Part shown: positions 57,708-64,000 of the stretch, piece after piece | Layout of the letters: every line of letters starts with the position of its first letter | How positions within the stretch are numbered: position 1 is the stretch's first letter | NCBI RefSeq assembly: GCF_017427765.1 | Contig: NZ_JAFRSC010000022.1 | Coordinates: 1-64,000, forward strand | Direction of reading: 5' to 3' | DNA length: 64,000 nt | Source: Methanobrevibacter sp. | GTDB taxonomy: Archaea; Methanobacteriota; Methanobacteria; Methanobacteriales; Methanobacteriaceae | The notes under the pieces: generated by a model | Seen by the model: only the letters and a program-made list of their open reading frames with translations | The model's database searches: none | What the model was told of the DNA's origin: nothing | Position numbers and translations under genes: made by a program

Positions 57708-57774
57708 AATTTAAGCAATACTCTTCTTTGTCTTCGTTTTTTGTTTCACAAGTGGGACATATTTGAAAACTCAT
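57691..57774 (-). CDS. 27-residue zinc-ribbon micro-ORF
   Basis: ATG 57774 opens 27 codons: two CxxC pairs, CPTC at 6-9 and CLNCG at 20-24, around an acidic turn, the shape of a rubredoxin-like zinc ribbon. An AAGAAGGAATAAAA ribosome site precedes it. The last 17 bases overlap the start of the HAD-like gene in another frame, so translation of the two may be coupled. Alternatively it is the N-terminal domain of the HAD protein after a frameshift. Confidence 0.5.
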   Translation of the reverse strand: MSFQICPTCETKNEDKEEYCLNCGQTD

Positions 57775-58096
57775 TTTTATTCCTTCTTTTGATTGTACAT
57801 CTGTTTTAATATCTTCATGAAAAATCTCTCATGTTATTTGTATTCAGTAGATGAATTAGACAAATTTTAATTTGATTTCTAATAGCTACTTTTTAAAAAT
57901 TCCATTATTTACATCTTTGAAAATAATCTTAAGTGTAATAATCAAGCTTTTTTAGGTAGTTGTTGAATGGATTTAGATATGGAATAAATATGGCCGGGTT
58001 CTCGAAAATATGGGCATTTAAAATAGTAAATGCAATGTTCAAATGAATAGGTTCATATTATTAGATATCATAAAAAATACTATGTTTAAATTAAAT
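57775..58096. other. Non-coding stretch upstream of the HAD unit
   Basis: About 320 AT-rich bases with no convincing ORF. It must contain the promoter for the minus-strand micro-ORF/HAD unit; a TATA-like sequence near 57860-57890 is possible but not clear. Confidence 0.3.
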
Positions 58097-58113
58097 AAGG
58101 GATGTAATCCCTT
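58097..58113. terminator. Hairpin AAGGGAT-GTA-ATCCCTT
   Basis: A perfect 7-bp stem with a 3-base loop, followed by TTAAATTAA on the plus strand. It lies 430 bases beyond the integrase end and could end integrase or upstream transcription; its true direction is not clear. Confidence 0.4.
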
Positions 58114-58184
58114 TTAAATTAATCATTCTTTATGTTGATTATTTGTAGTCTTATGATTTCATAATATTGTGATGTTAATTTTAT

Positions 58185-58500
58185 AAAAACCATAAAAACT
58201 ATTGAGAAATTTTGGGATGGTTTTTTTAAATAGCTTTTAGAATCCTTTAAATCAAAAAAAGAATGGTTATTATCACTTTTCAAGATTACGATTTTTTAAA
58301 AAACCATATTTTTTCAGAGTATGTGGGAGGACTTGTCAAAGTTACCTCCCCCTTACCCCTGAAACTTCAGTTTTTTTACAAAAACCACATCACCAAAACT
58401 TATGTAAAATCCTTCAATTAATCTAAAAATAATTATAAACGATTTTTTAAAAAAACTTTACAAAAGTTTTTTAAAGTTTACATAGTTTTTATGGTTTTTT
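58185..58500. repeat. Repeat-rich non-coding region flanked by an 18-base inverted repeat
   Basis: AAAAACCATAAAAACTAT (58185-58202) recurs perfectly inverted at 58482-58499, 279 bases apart. Between them are further AAAAACCAT-like sites in both orientations: ATGGTTTTTTT at 58217, AAAAAACCAT at 58298-58307, AAAAACCA at 58380-58387. A hairpin AAAAAACTTT-ACA-AAAGTTTTTT (58450-58472) lies near the right end. The layout, directly downstream of the recombinase gene, resembles an attachment region with arm-type sites or a replication origin; neither is proven. Confidence 0.55.
58325..58350. repeat. GC-rich hairpin
   Basis: GGGAGG-ACTT-GTCA-AAGT-TA-CCTCCC folds as a 10-bp stem with a two-base bulge and is followed by CCCTTACCCC. 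It is strikingly GC-rich against its surroundings. Confidence 0.55.
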
Positions 58501-58539
58501 TACCAAAGTCAAATCTATCAAAATTAAACCTTGGCATCA

Positions 58540-59679
58540 TCACATTTCTTCAATCATCTCCATGATGCCCCGGACTGTTTTCTTCAAATCATATATCTCC
58601 TCAATTTCATTCCTCATTTTATTCATTTCTGTTTTTAAGGATTGATTTTCTTTTTCCATTTGCATAAACTCCGGGGATTTGATAGATATCTTTTCAATCT
58701 CTTTGCCTATTGTAACCGCAGGCAGATGTTGAATATAATCATACTTCAAATCTTCAGGATTGATTAGAAAATATGCCTGATCTGTTTTGTTTTTGGCCTT
58801 GCCCTGCAGGTCATTAACCTTGTCCAAACTCATGCCGTCATTGTATAAGGCTGATGCATGGAATTTCCTAAGCATGTGGCTTCTGAAGCGATTGTATTTT
58901 TCTACTTTTCCAAGACCCAAATAATCATTGATTTTTTGAAAATTATTTATTAAATATTGTGGATGTGTCTTAAATAATGTACTTTCATTGGTTAATGGGT
59001 CTGTGCGTGTTAAAAGGTAAGTGTTAATCGCTTTTACAGCTTCGGGACTGCAATATGTTGTATAATATTTGTTTGTTTTAATTCTTTTAATGTTGAAAGT
59101 AGGAACGACATTGTCGTTTTTATTGGTAATGCCAATTATTTCATAGATGTTCCTGCATTTTTGAGGCACATATTCAGATAGTGCATTGATATATTCTAGA
59201 ATTGTCAAATTTAAAGTTTCAGCTCTTCCGCAACCGCTGGAGCAAATAAACAATATTATTGCTTTCATAAATGGTGATGCGATGCTTACAGCTTCCCTTA
59301 TGATTTCCTTATCTGGCAAATCCTTAAAATAAATCGGTTGTGCTTTTTGCATTGACTTTTCATTTATCATAGGCAATTTCTGTATTTCAATATCATAGAA
59401 TCTGTAAAATTTATTTATGGCAATCATGTGTTTTTTGACTGTGTTTAAAGCATATTTTTGTAGAAGGTGGTGTCTGTATTCTGTTAGTTTTGCTTTTACA
59501 CGGCGACGTTTCCATTTGATATTGTTGTTTTCATCTTCTTCTGCTTCAGCTAATAGTTCATGCAGATTCTGATTAAAATAGGAAGCATAGTTGGTCAATG
59601 CTAGTCTATATATTCGTTGTGTTTCCTCCGAGTGGTTACAACTTATGGCTAGGTTTTTCAACAGTTCGTTATTATTCAT
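58540..59679 (-). CDS. Tyrosine recombinase/integrase
   Basis: A 379-residue phage-type integrase. A SAM-like core-binding domain (about 10-115) precedes the catalytic domain: Arg152 in SSGCGRAETLNL, Lys201/204 in IKRIKTNKYY, His268 and Arg271 in SHMLRKFHAS, and nucleophile Tyr303 in DQAYFLINPEDLK. The usual second His of LGH is Gly in DLQGK. A coiled-coil tail (about 340-379) follows the Tyr. ATG 59679 is used, with AAAGGTGTTAACT upstream; an upstream frame to 59760 lacks a good start. It stands next to rio1 at the island's right edge. Confidence 0.88.
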   Translation of the reverse strand: MNNNELLKNLAISCNHSEETQRIYRLALTNYASYFNQNLHELLAEAEEDENNNIKWKRRRVKAKLTEYRHHLLQKYALNTVKKHMIAINKFYRFYDIEIQKLPMINEKSMQKAQPIYFKDLPDKEIIREAVSIASPFMKAIILFICSSGCGRAETLNLTILEYINALSEYVPQKCRNIYEIIGITNKNDNVVPTFNIKRIKTNKYYTTYCSPEAVKAINTYLLTRTDPLTNESTLFKTHPQYLINNFQKINDYLGLGKVEKYNRFRSHMLRKFHASALYNDGMSLDKVNDLQGKAKNKTDQAYFLINPEDLKYDYIQHLPAVTIGKEIEKISIKSPEFMQMEKENQSLKTEMNKMRNEIEEIYDLKKTVRGIMEMIEEM

Positions 59680-59680
59680 A

Positions 59681-59718
59681 GTTAACACCTTTATAGTTTT
59701 TCTATAAAAAATGTTAAC
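59681..59718. promoter_or_regulatory. Nested palindrome over the integrase promoter
   Basis: GTTAACA (59681-59687) and TGTTAAC (59712-59718) form outer arms, with TTTATAG-TTTTT-CTATAAA (59690-59708) nested inside. It covers the TATA-like box and the ribosome site and ends one base before the integrase ATG. Binding by the integrase or a dedicated repressor could switch the gene off. Confidence 0.55.
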
Positions 59719-59720
59719 AG

Positions 59721-59743
59721 AGAGAGCATTTGAGAAGTATTTT
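59721..59743 (-). repeat. Copy D of the 19-base promoter element
   Basis: On the minus strand the core is TACTTCTCAAATGCTCTCT, preceded by AAAA. It ends 41 bases before the integrase start and directly abuts the nested palindrome, 20 bases from the rio1 stop. Confidence 0.7.
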
Positions 59744-59763
59744 TCATCTAAGTAAAACATCTT

Positions 59764-60534
59764 TTACCAAGGATTAACATATTCCCAAATTTCTTTAAAA
59801 TTAGTTTCAACGCCCAGTTTTGTATATTCTCTAACCAGGGTGTTCATGTCTCGTTCAAGAAGTTCTTTTGAAATTGGGTTATCCAACACGACAGATTGTG
59901 AAACATCAATGATTACCGGTTCTTCGTTTAAATTTAAGATATTGTAGTTGGACAAGTCTCCATGAACTAATTTTGCTTCACGAACGAATAATTTGAGCTG
60001 TACCAATAATTTGTTAAAGAATTCATCCGGATTTTTTGGTGGCTGGTTTTTGACCGGCTGTGCGGGGTTGCCGTTTTCATCTCCAATAAATTCAATAATC
60101 AAAACATTGTTGGCACTTGTAAACGGTTTTGGCACATTTACTCCTGCATCATACAATCTTGTTAAGTTTTTAAATTCTTTTGTAACCCAGGAATAAATTA
60201 TTTTCCTTTTATTTTTGGTTTTGATGTTAAATCTCGGATCTCCTTTAAGGTAATAGTCCATTTTTTTAAAATCAGAAGTGGCTATTCTGTAAATTTTAAC
60301 GGCCACAAAACTTTCATCGTCTCTAATGCCTGTAAGTACATTTGCTTCTTTACCTGTACTTATGGCTCCGTTTAAAACGTCAATGAATCCCTGATTTGCT
60401 AATTTGTATAATGTTTCTAATGTTATTTTGTCAAAAATTTCATTTCCTACTTTTCTCTCGGAACTGTCTTTTTTCCTTTTTCGGGAATGCAATTTTTCAT
60501 GAGCTGCATCTGCTTTAGCAATCTTGGAATCCAT
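59764..60534 (-). CDS. rio1: RIO1-type serine/threonine kinase/ATPase
   Basis: Atypical kinase that acts in late small-subunit maturation. In the 256 residues are the flexible nucleotide loop STGKEANVL (about 59-67), VAVKIYRI with the catalytic Lys, catalytic loop LVHGDLSNYNIL (about 193-204), and metal-binding IIDVSQSV. Lys/Arg-rich N-terminus. Its usual partner KH gene is separated by the island. 28 bases downstream of eIF1A. Confidence 0.94.
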   Translation of the reverse strand: MDSKIAKADAAHEKLHSRKRKKDSSERKVGNEIFDKITLETLYKLANQGFIDVLNGAISTGKEANVLTGIRDDESFVAVKIYRIATSDFKKMDYYLKGDPRFNIKTKNKRKIIYSWVTKEFKNLTRLYDAGVNVPKPFTSANNVLIIEFIGDENGNPAQPVKNQPPKNPDEFFNKLLVQLKLFVREAKLVHGDLSNYNILNLNEEPVIIDVSQSVVLDNPISKELLERDMNTLVREYTKLGVETNFKEIWEYVNPW

Positions 60535-60562
60535 CTATATCAATAAAAATAAGTAAATAAAG

Positions 60563-60868
60563 CTACATTTTTAAGTAGCCTTTTCTTTCAAGCCAGTTTG
60601 ATTCGGTTTTGGTGTATCTCCAAATTACATCGGCTTTTTCATCGGATTGGAAATCCCATGGTTTTACAAGAATCACGTCTCCTTCGCGAATCCAAATACG
60701 TTTTTTCATTTTTCCAGGGATTCTGGTCATTCTTATATTTCCATCAGCACAACGGACTTTTAATTTACCGTGGCCCATGATTTGTTCAACTACTCCAGGT
60801 ATTTCACCTTTTTTAGGGGTTCTTACTCTCCTATACTCTTGTTGTTGATTTTGATTAGGTTTTGACAA
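60563..60868 (-). CDS. eif1A: Translation initiation factor aIF1A
   Basis: A 101-residue OB-fold initiation factor that binds the ribosomal A site. VRTPKKGEIPGVVEQIMGHG and the following LKVRCADGNIRMTRIPGKMK are conserved. The start is TTG at 60868, seven bases after GGAGG with no ATG nearby; this makes it one of several genes here with a non-AUG start and strong ribosome site. It heads the cluster that continues with rio1. Confidence 0.95.
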   Translation of the reverse strand: MSKPNQNQQQEYRRVRTPKKGEIPGVVEQIMGHGKLKVRCADGNIRMTRIPGKMKKRIWIREGDVILVKPWDFQSDEKADVIWRYTKTESNWLERKGYLKM

Positions 60869-60974
60869 ATACTCTCCTCCAAAATATAATAGCTTTCACA
60901 TAAGATTAAATTATTTATATATTTATGAATATATTATTATATTAAGTTATTGGATTCTATATAAAGGGATATCT

Positions 60975-62198
60975 ATGGGAACAGAATTTTTAAAAATTAA
61001 AGAATGTGATGAAGCTATTGATATTATTCAAGAGTTATTTGATAAAAATTTGTCTGCTGAAAGTGAAGAGATTGCAGTAACCGAATCCTATGGAAGGATT
61101 CTTTTTGAGGACGTTTATTCCAGAATGGATTTCCCGCCTTTTGATAAAGCATTAAAAGACGGCTTTGCTATTCTTGCTGAAGACAGTTTTGGAGCTTCAG
61201 AAGAGTCTCCCAATACCTTGGAGGTAATAGACTTTTTGGAGGCAGGATCTACAACCGACAAAAAAGTTGAGAAAGGCAAGTGCATTGAAATCAGTACTGG
61301 TGCAGCAATGCCTGAAGGTGGCGAAGCTGTTGTAATGGTTGAATATGCTGAAAAATTTGATGATAAAGTTAATTTGCTTACAACTGCCACTCCTTCACAG
61401 GATGTTGCAAAAAAAGGTTCAGATATTGAAGAAGGCAAACTTATTCTTAAAAAAGGTGACTTTTTAAATCCGGGTAAAATTGGTGTTTTGCTCTCACAGG
61501 GTTTTGAAACAATAGAAGTTTACAAAAAACCAACTGTTGGTATAGTCTCATCAGGAAATGAAATCACTCTTCAGGGCGAAGATTTGGAATATGGAAAAAT
61601 CTATGATGTAAATGGGGGAATGATTAAAAACGATGCAATTTCCTGTGGTGCAGATGCGAAATTCTTGGGTGTAATGAGAGATGACTACGGCGAAGTTAAG
61701 CAAAAAATTACAGAATCCCTAAAAGAGGTTGATGTGCTTTTCTGCTCAGGAGGTACTTCAGCAGGTCTTGGAGATGTTTTAAAGCATGTTCTCGATGAAT
61801 TGGGTGAAGTTTATATTCATGGAATATCTGTTCAGCCAGGTAAACCAACAATTGTTGGCGTCATAGACGGTAAGATTGTTATAGGTCTTCCGGGCAATCC
61901 TGTATCTGCTTTAATGATATTCAATGCATTTGTTGCAGAGCCTTTAACAAGACTTGCTGGAATTGACAGGGACTTTGAGTTAAAAACCACTAAGGGTGTA
62001 ATGACTCGCAGAATCCACTCTCAAGTCGGAAGGATGCAATATCAGTTAGTTAAAGTCGATGGAGAGGAAGTTCATCCGATTTTTAAAGATTCAGGTGCAA
62101 TATTCTCCCTTTCAACTGCTGACGGTTATGTAAAGATTCCGAAGTTAGTTGAAATATTGGATGAAGGCGAGCAAGTAGAAGTCTTTTTATTCAATTAA
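60975..62198 (+). CDS. moeA: Molybdopterin molybdenumtransferase MoeA
   Basis: Inserts molybdenum or tungsten into molybdopterin, needed for formylmethanofuran dehydrogenase. The 407 residues show the four-domain MoeA layout: DFPPFDKALKDGFAI (about 51-65), GAAMPEGGEAVVMVEY (about 111-126), and the MPT-binding CSGGTSAGLGDVLK (about 257-270), then GLPGNPVSALMIFN. KGGTSA/SGGTSxG is canonical. The ATG follows AAAGGGATATCT. Confidence 0.93.
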   Translation: MGTEFLKIKECDEAIDIIQELFDKNLSAESEEIAVTESYGRILFEDVYSRMDFPPFDKALKDGFAILAEDSFGASEESPNTLEVIDFLEAGSTTDKKVEKGKCIEISTGAAMPEGGEAVVMVEYAEKFDDKVNLLTTATPSQDVAKKGSDIEEGKLILKKGDFLNPGKIGVLLSQGFETIEVYKKPTVGIVSSGNEITLQGEDLEYGKIYDVNGGMIKNDAISCGADAKFLGVMRDDYGEVKQKITESLKEVDVLFCSGGTSAGLGDVLKHVLDELGEVYIHGISVQPGKPTIVGVIDGKIVIGLPGNPVSALMIFNAFVAEPLTRLAGIDRDFELKTTKGVMTRRIHSQVGRMQYQLVKVDGEEVHPIFKDSGAIFSLSTADGYVKIPKLVEILDEGEQVEVFLFN

Positions 62199-62224
62199 GA
62201 TTATAAATTATTTAAGGTGTAACT

Positions 62225-62686
62225 ATGGATTATGAGGTTAAAGTAATTCCCGAACAAAAATTGGGAGTAATTAATTGTAAGACCCCAATCGAAGATTTAG
62301 GAGTATTTCTTTCTATATTGATGGGATGGGTTGATGCTGAAGAAATCGAAACTGAAGGCGAACCTTTCATTGTTTATTTCTCACCAAGACATGAAGTTGA
62401 TGATGGTGATGTGGTCTATGATGTAAGCATTGCCATTAAAGGAGATGCAGATGAAACTGACAGGATTCGTGTCGTTGACATGATAGAAAATAAAGTTTTG
62501 GCAGCCAAACACTTTGGGCCAACTGACAATATTTTAGATACCTATGCAGAGTTAGTTGAAATAGCACAAAAAAATAATTATCACATCATAGGATCTCCTA
62601 AAGAGGTTTTAATAAAAAGTTTCCACAACTGTGATAATGAAAAGGACTATATAACTGAAATTCAATTGCCTATTATTGAAATGTAG
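62225..62686 (+). CDS. GyrI-like small-molecule-binding domain protein
   Basis: A 153-residue stand-alone GyrI-like (SOUL/AraC effector-binding) domain with its repeated beta-alpha-beta units: YEVKVIPEQKLGVINCKTPI at the N-terminus and NYHIIGSPKEVLIKSFHN near the end. In bacteria such domains bind multidrug ligands or inhibit gyrase. No DNA-binding part is present, so it is probably a ligand or drug scavenger; this is inference. It starts 26 bases after moeA. Confidence 0.78.
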   Translation: MDYEVKVIPEQKLGVINCKTPIEDLGVFLSILMGWVDAEEIETEGEPFIVYFSPRHEVDDGDVVYDVSIAIKGDADETDRIRVVDMIENKVLAAKHFGPTDNILDTYAELVEIAQKNNYHIIGSPKEVLIKSFHNCDNEKDYITEIQLPIIEM

Positions 62687-62694
62687 GTGTAAAA

Positions 62695-62946
62695 ATGTCT
62701 AAAAAAGATGAAATTGACTTCGATAAAGAAATCGAAAAAATTGCACGTAAATCTAATATTAACATTAGACAAACAGAATTTTCTTTTGAAAAGCAATTAA
62801 AAAAATTGGATAAAGAAATTGATAATGCAATGAATGAAAAATTAAAGGAATTTGATAAAAATAAAGAGTTAACAGAGGATTATTTATTAATTGATTATTC
62901 TCATGATTCAATAGACAGATATAGAGAAAAATTAAAAAAGATTTAA
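62695..62946 (+). CDS. Small helical hypothetical protein
   Basis: Unrecognised 83-residue, highly charged protein rich in Lys and Glu, predicted almost all helical (EKIARKSNINI, EKQLKKLDKEIDNAMNEKLK about 28-50). It follows the GyrI-like gene by eight bases with AGGTGTAAAA as ribosome site. It may be a coiled coil. No function assigned. Confidence 0.6.
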   Translation: MSKKDEIDFDKEIEKIARKSNINIRQTEFSFEKQLKKLDKEIDNAMNEKLKEFDKNKELTEDYLLIDYSHDSIDRYREKLKKI

Positions 62947-62956
62947 TTTTTCTTTC

Positions 62957-64000
62957 TTAATTTTGTCCTACGACTCTTAAATCATGCACTAATAATTTTG
63001 GTATGATAAAGGAACCGTACTGTTTTATTTCGGTGTTCAAACCTTCTACTTTTTTCATAATTTCAAAGATATTTCCTGAAATCATTGCTTTGTTTATAGG
63101 GTCGGTTAATTCCCCATTTTCTATTTTAAATGCGTTGCTTGCTTCTACTGAAAAGTCTCCGGAAATCGGATTTGCAGTATGAGCTCCTAAAACGCTTGTT
63201 GTTAAAACACCTTTTTTAATTTCTTCCAAATCTTTCATTTCACTGAATTTGAATTCCAGATTTGTTGGTGAAATCATCGGTGTTGATAAATATGAACCTC
63301 TGTATCCATTTGAGGTTGTTTTGACATTTTCTTTATTTGCAGTATAAATGTCATAGATAAATGAGTTTAAAACACCATCTTTAATCAAATCAGTTTTTTG
63401 GCTAACGCTTCCCTCTCCATCGCATTTTGAGCTGACCATTCCTTTTTCTAAAAGGGGATTGTCAATAATTGAAAGAGTTGGATTTGCAATTTCGGTTCCT
63501 ATTTTACCTTTAAGTATGGATCTTCCTCTCATCACGTTTTCACCGTTGAATGCAGACATGAATGTTTGAAGAAGACCTGTTGCAGCATAATAATCTAAAA
63601 CTACACTATAATCATTTGTTTCAATTGGTTTTGTGTCAAGTGAGCTTTTAGCTAAATTACAGACGTCATTAGCTAGTTTTTCACCGTCCAAATCAAAAAA
63701 TCTTGAGGATTGTGAATTGTATGCTGTTGCGATTTTCCCGTCTTTCTGGATAGTTACGGATAGTCCAATTCCAAAGCCGGTTCCTTCATCTTCTATGGAA
63801 ACTCCGTTTGAATTAATGATTAATGATCTGCCTTCGCTTGCAGAAAAACCAGAACCGGTTATTTCACATCCGCTGTCACTGGCTATTGATATTACATTTT
63901 TCAAAAAGTCTACTGATTCATCAAGATCCAGGTCATTGAATTTTTTATCATACACTTTTTTAACGTCAACTACTTTTTCAACTTCTGAAAAAGCATAGTT
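62957..64000 (-). CDS. pmbA: TldE/PmbA-family protein, cut by window edge
   Basis: Minus-strand gene, N-terminus beyond the window. The 347 visible residues include GRSLIINSNGVSIEDEGTG, TNPTLSIIDNPLL-like IANPTLSIIDNPLLEKGMVS, DGEGSVSQKTDLIKDGVLNS and GDFSVEASNAFKIENGELTD, marks of PmbA/TldE, the non-catalytic half of the TldD/TldE metalloprotease. The HExxxH motif of TldD is absent, which agrees. The frame is open to base 64000; the GTG at 63955 is not the real start. Confidence 0.9.
   Translation of the reverse strand, partial: NYAFSEVEKVVDVKKVYDKKFNDLDLDESVDFLKNVISIASDSGCEITGSGFSASEGRSLIINSNGVSIEDEGTGFGIGLSVTIQKDGKIATAYNSQSSRFFDLDGEKLANDVCNLAKSSLDTKPIETNDYSVVLDYYAATGLLQTFMSAFNGENVMRGRSILKGKIGTEIANPTLSIIDNPLLEKGMVSSKCDGEGSVSQKTDLIKDGVLNSFIYDIYTANKENVKTTSNGYRGSYLSTPMISPTNLEFKFSEMKDLEEIKKGVLTTSVLGAHTANPISGDFSVEASNAFKIENGELTDPINKAMISGNIFEIMKKVEGLNTEIKQYGSFIIPKLLVHDLRVVGQN

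Larger units (their letters stand above)
41750..59760. mobile_element. Accessory genomic island between the KH gene and rio1
   Basis: About 18 kb of accessory genes separates the Dim2-like KH gene from rio1. As I recall the M. thermautotrophicus order is eIF1A, rio1, KH, top6B, top6A, so this looks like an insertion into an ancestral cluster. A tyrosine recombinase sits at the right edge next to rio1. Content: oxidoreductases under a MarR, defence-like genes and decayed genes, with long non-coding stretches. The exact ends are not known. It may be several successive insertions rather than one element. Confidence 0.65.

Noticed and set aside
58185-58500. CRISPR array
   Set aside because: The AAAAACCAT motifs are short, irregularly spaced and in both orientations, and there are no cas genes in the window.
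40837-59743. The four 19-base copies as insertion-sequence ends
   Set aside because: No transposase lies between any pair, the spacing and orientation do not form terminal repeats, and each copy sits at a promoter.

Overview
The window is AT-rich and reads as the chromosome of a methanogenic archaeon of the Methanobacteriales, most likely a Methanobrevibacter-type organism. Support comes from the MvhDGAB hydrogenase operon, methyl-coenzyme M reductase component A2, a methanogenesis-marker-9-type protein, methanofuran (mfnA), F420 (cofE, cofD), methanopterin (mptD) and archaetidylserine (pssA) genes, topoisomerase VI, ribosomal protein L10e, eIF1A, Rio1, and archaeal Shine-Dalgarno sites (GGTGAT or GGAGG). 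No rRNA, tRNA or CRISPR array was recognised.

Layout. 1-6.5 kb: sufCB, then mvhDGAB. 6.5-18 kb: pyrC, a TmcAL-like nucleotidyltransferase, a zinc-finger membrane protein, pcc1, rpl10e, ppsA, mfnA, then a minus-strand run of pssA, a DUF515-like membrane protein, a sortase and mptD. 18-31 kb: an unrecognised gene with an MreB-like actin, rnhB, an ExbB/ExbD pair, purO, cofE-cofD, GTP cyclohydrolase III, a Dus-like TIM barrel, atwA, a YgjP-like protease, a marker-9 protein, a precorrin-2 dehydrogenase-like protein and hemA. 31-41.7 kb: an AAA ATPase, a phosphoesterase, endonuclease IV, GAPDH, a copper module (HMA chaperone, P-type ATPase, CsoR with two operator-like palindromes), top6A-top6B and a Dim2-like KH protein.

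41.75-59.76 kb is an accessory island lying between the KH gene and rio1. As I recall, in related Methanobacteriales eIF1A, rio1, the KH gene, top6B and top6A are consecutive, so the island appears to split an ancestral information-processing cluster. Its left half holds a divergent paralogue pair, a decayed zinc-ribbon gene and a MarR-associated set of oxidoreductases. Its right half is defence-like: a DUF4062 protein with a RecG-like ATP-binding module, an FRG protein divergent from a HEPN/Abi_C protein and its companion, a KAP-NTPase-like remnant, an Eco57I/TaqI-class methyltransferase convergent with a possible restriction enzyme, a HAD-like protein behind a 27-residue zinc-ribbon ORF, and a tyrosine recombinase. 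A structured noncoding region rich in AAAAACCAT motifs follows the recombinase. After the island come rio1, eIF1A, moeA, a GyrI-like protein and the start of a TldE/PmbA gene cut by the window edge.

The most unusual signal is a 19-base sequence, TACTTYTCAAWTGCTCTYT, found four times. Each copy lies just upstream of a gene and points the same way relative to it: top6B, the HEPN/Abi_C operon, the DNA methyltransferase and the integrase. It may be an undescribed regulatory site linking topoisomerase VI to mobile and defence genes.
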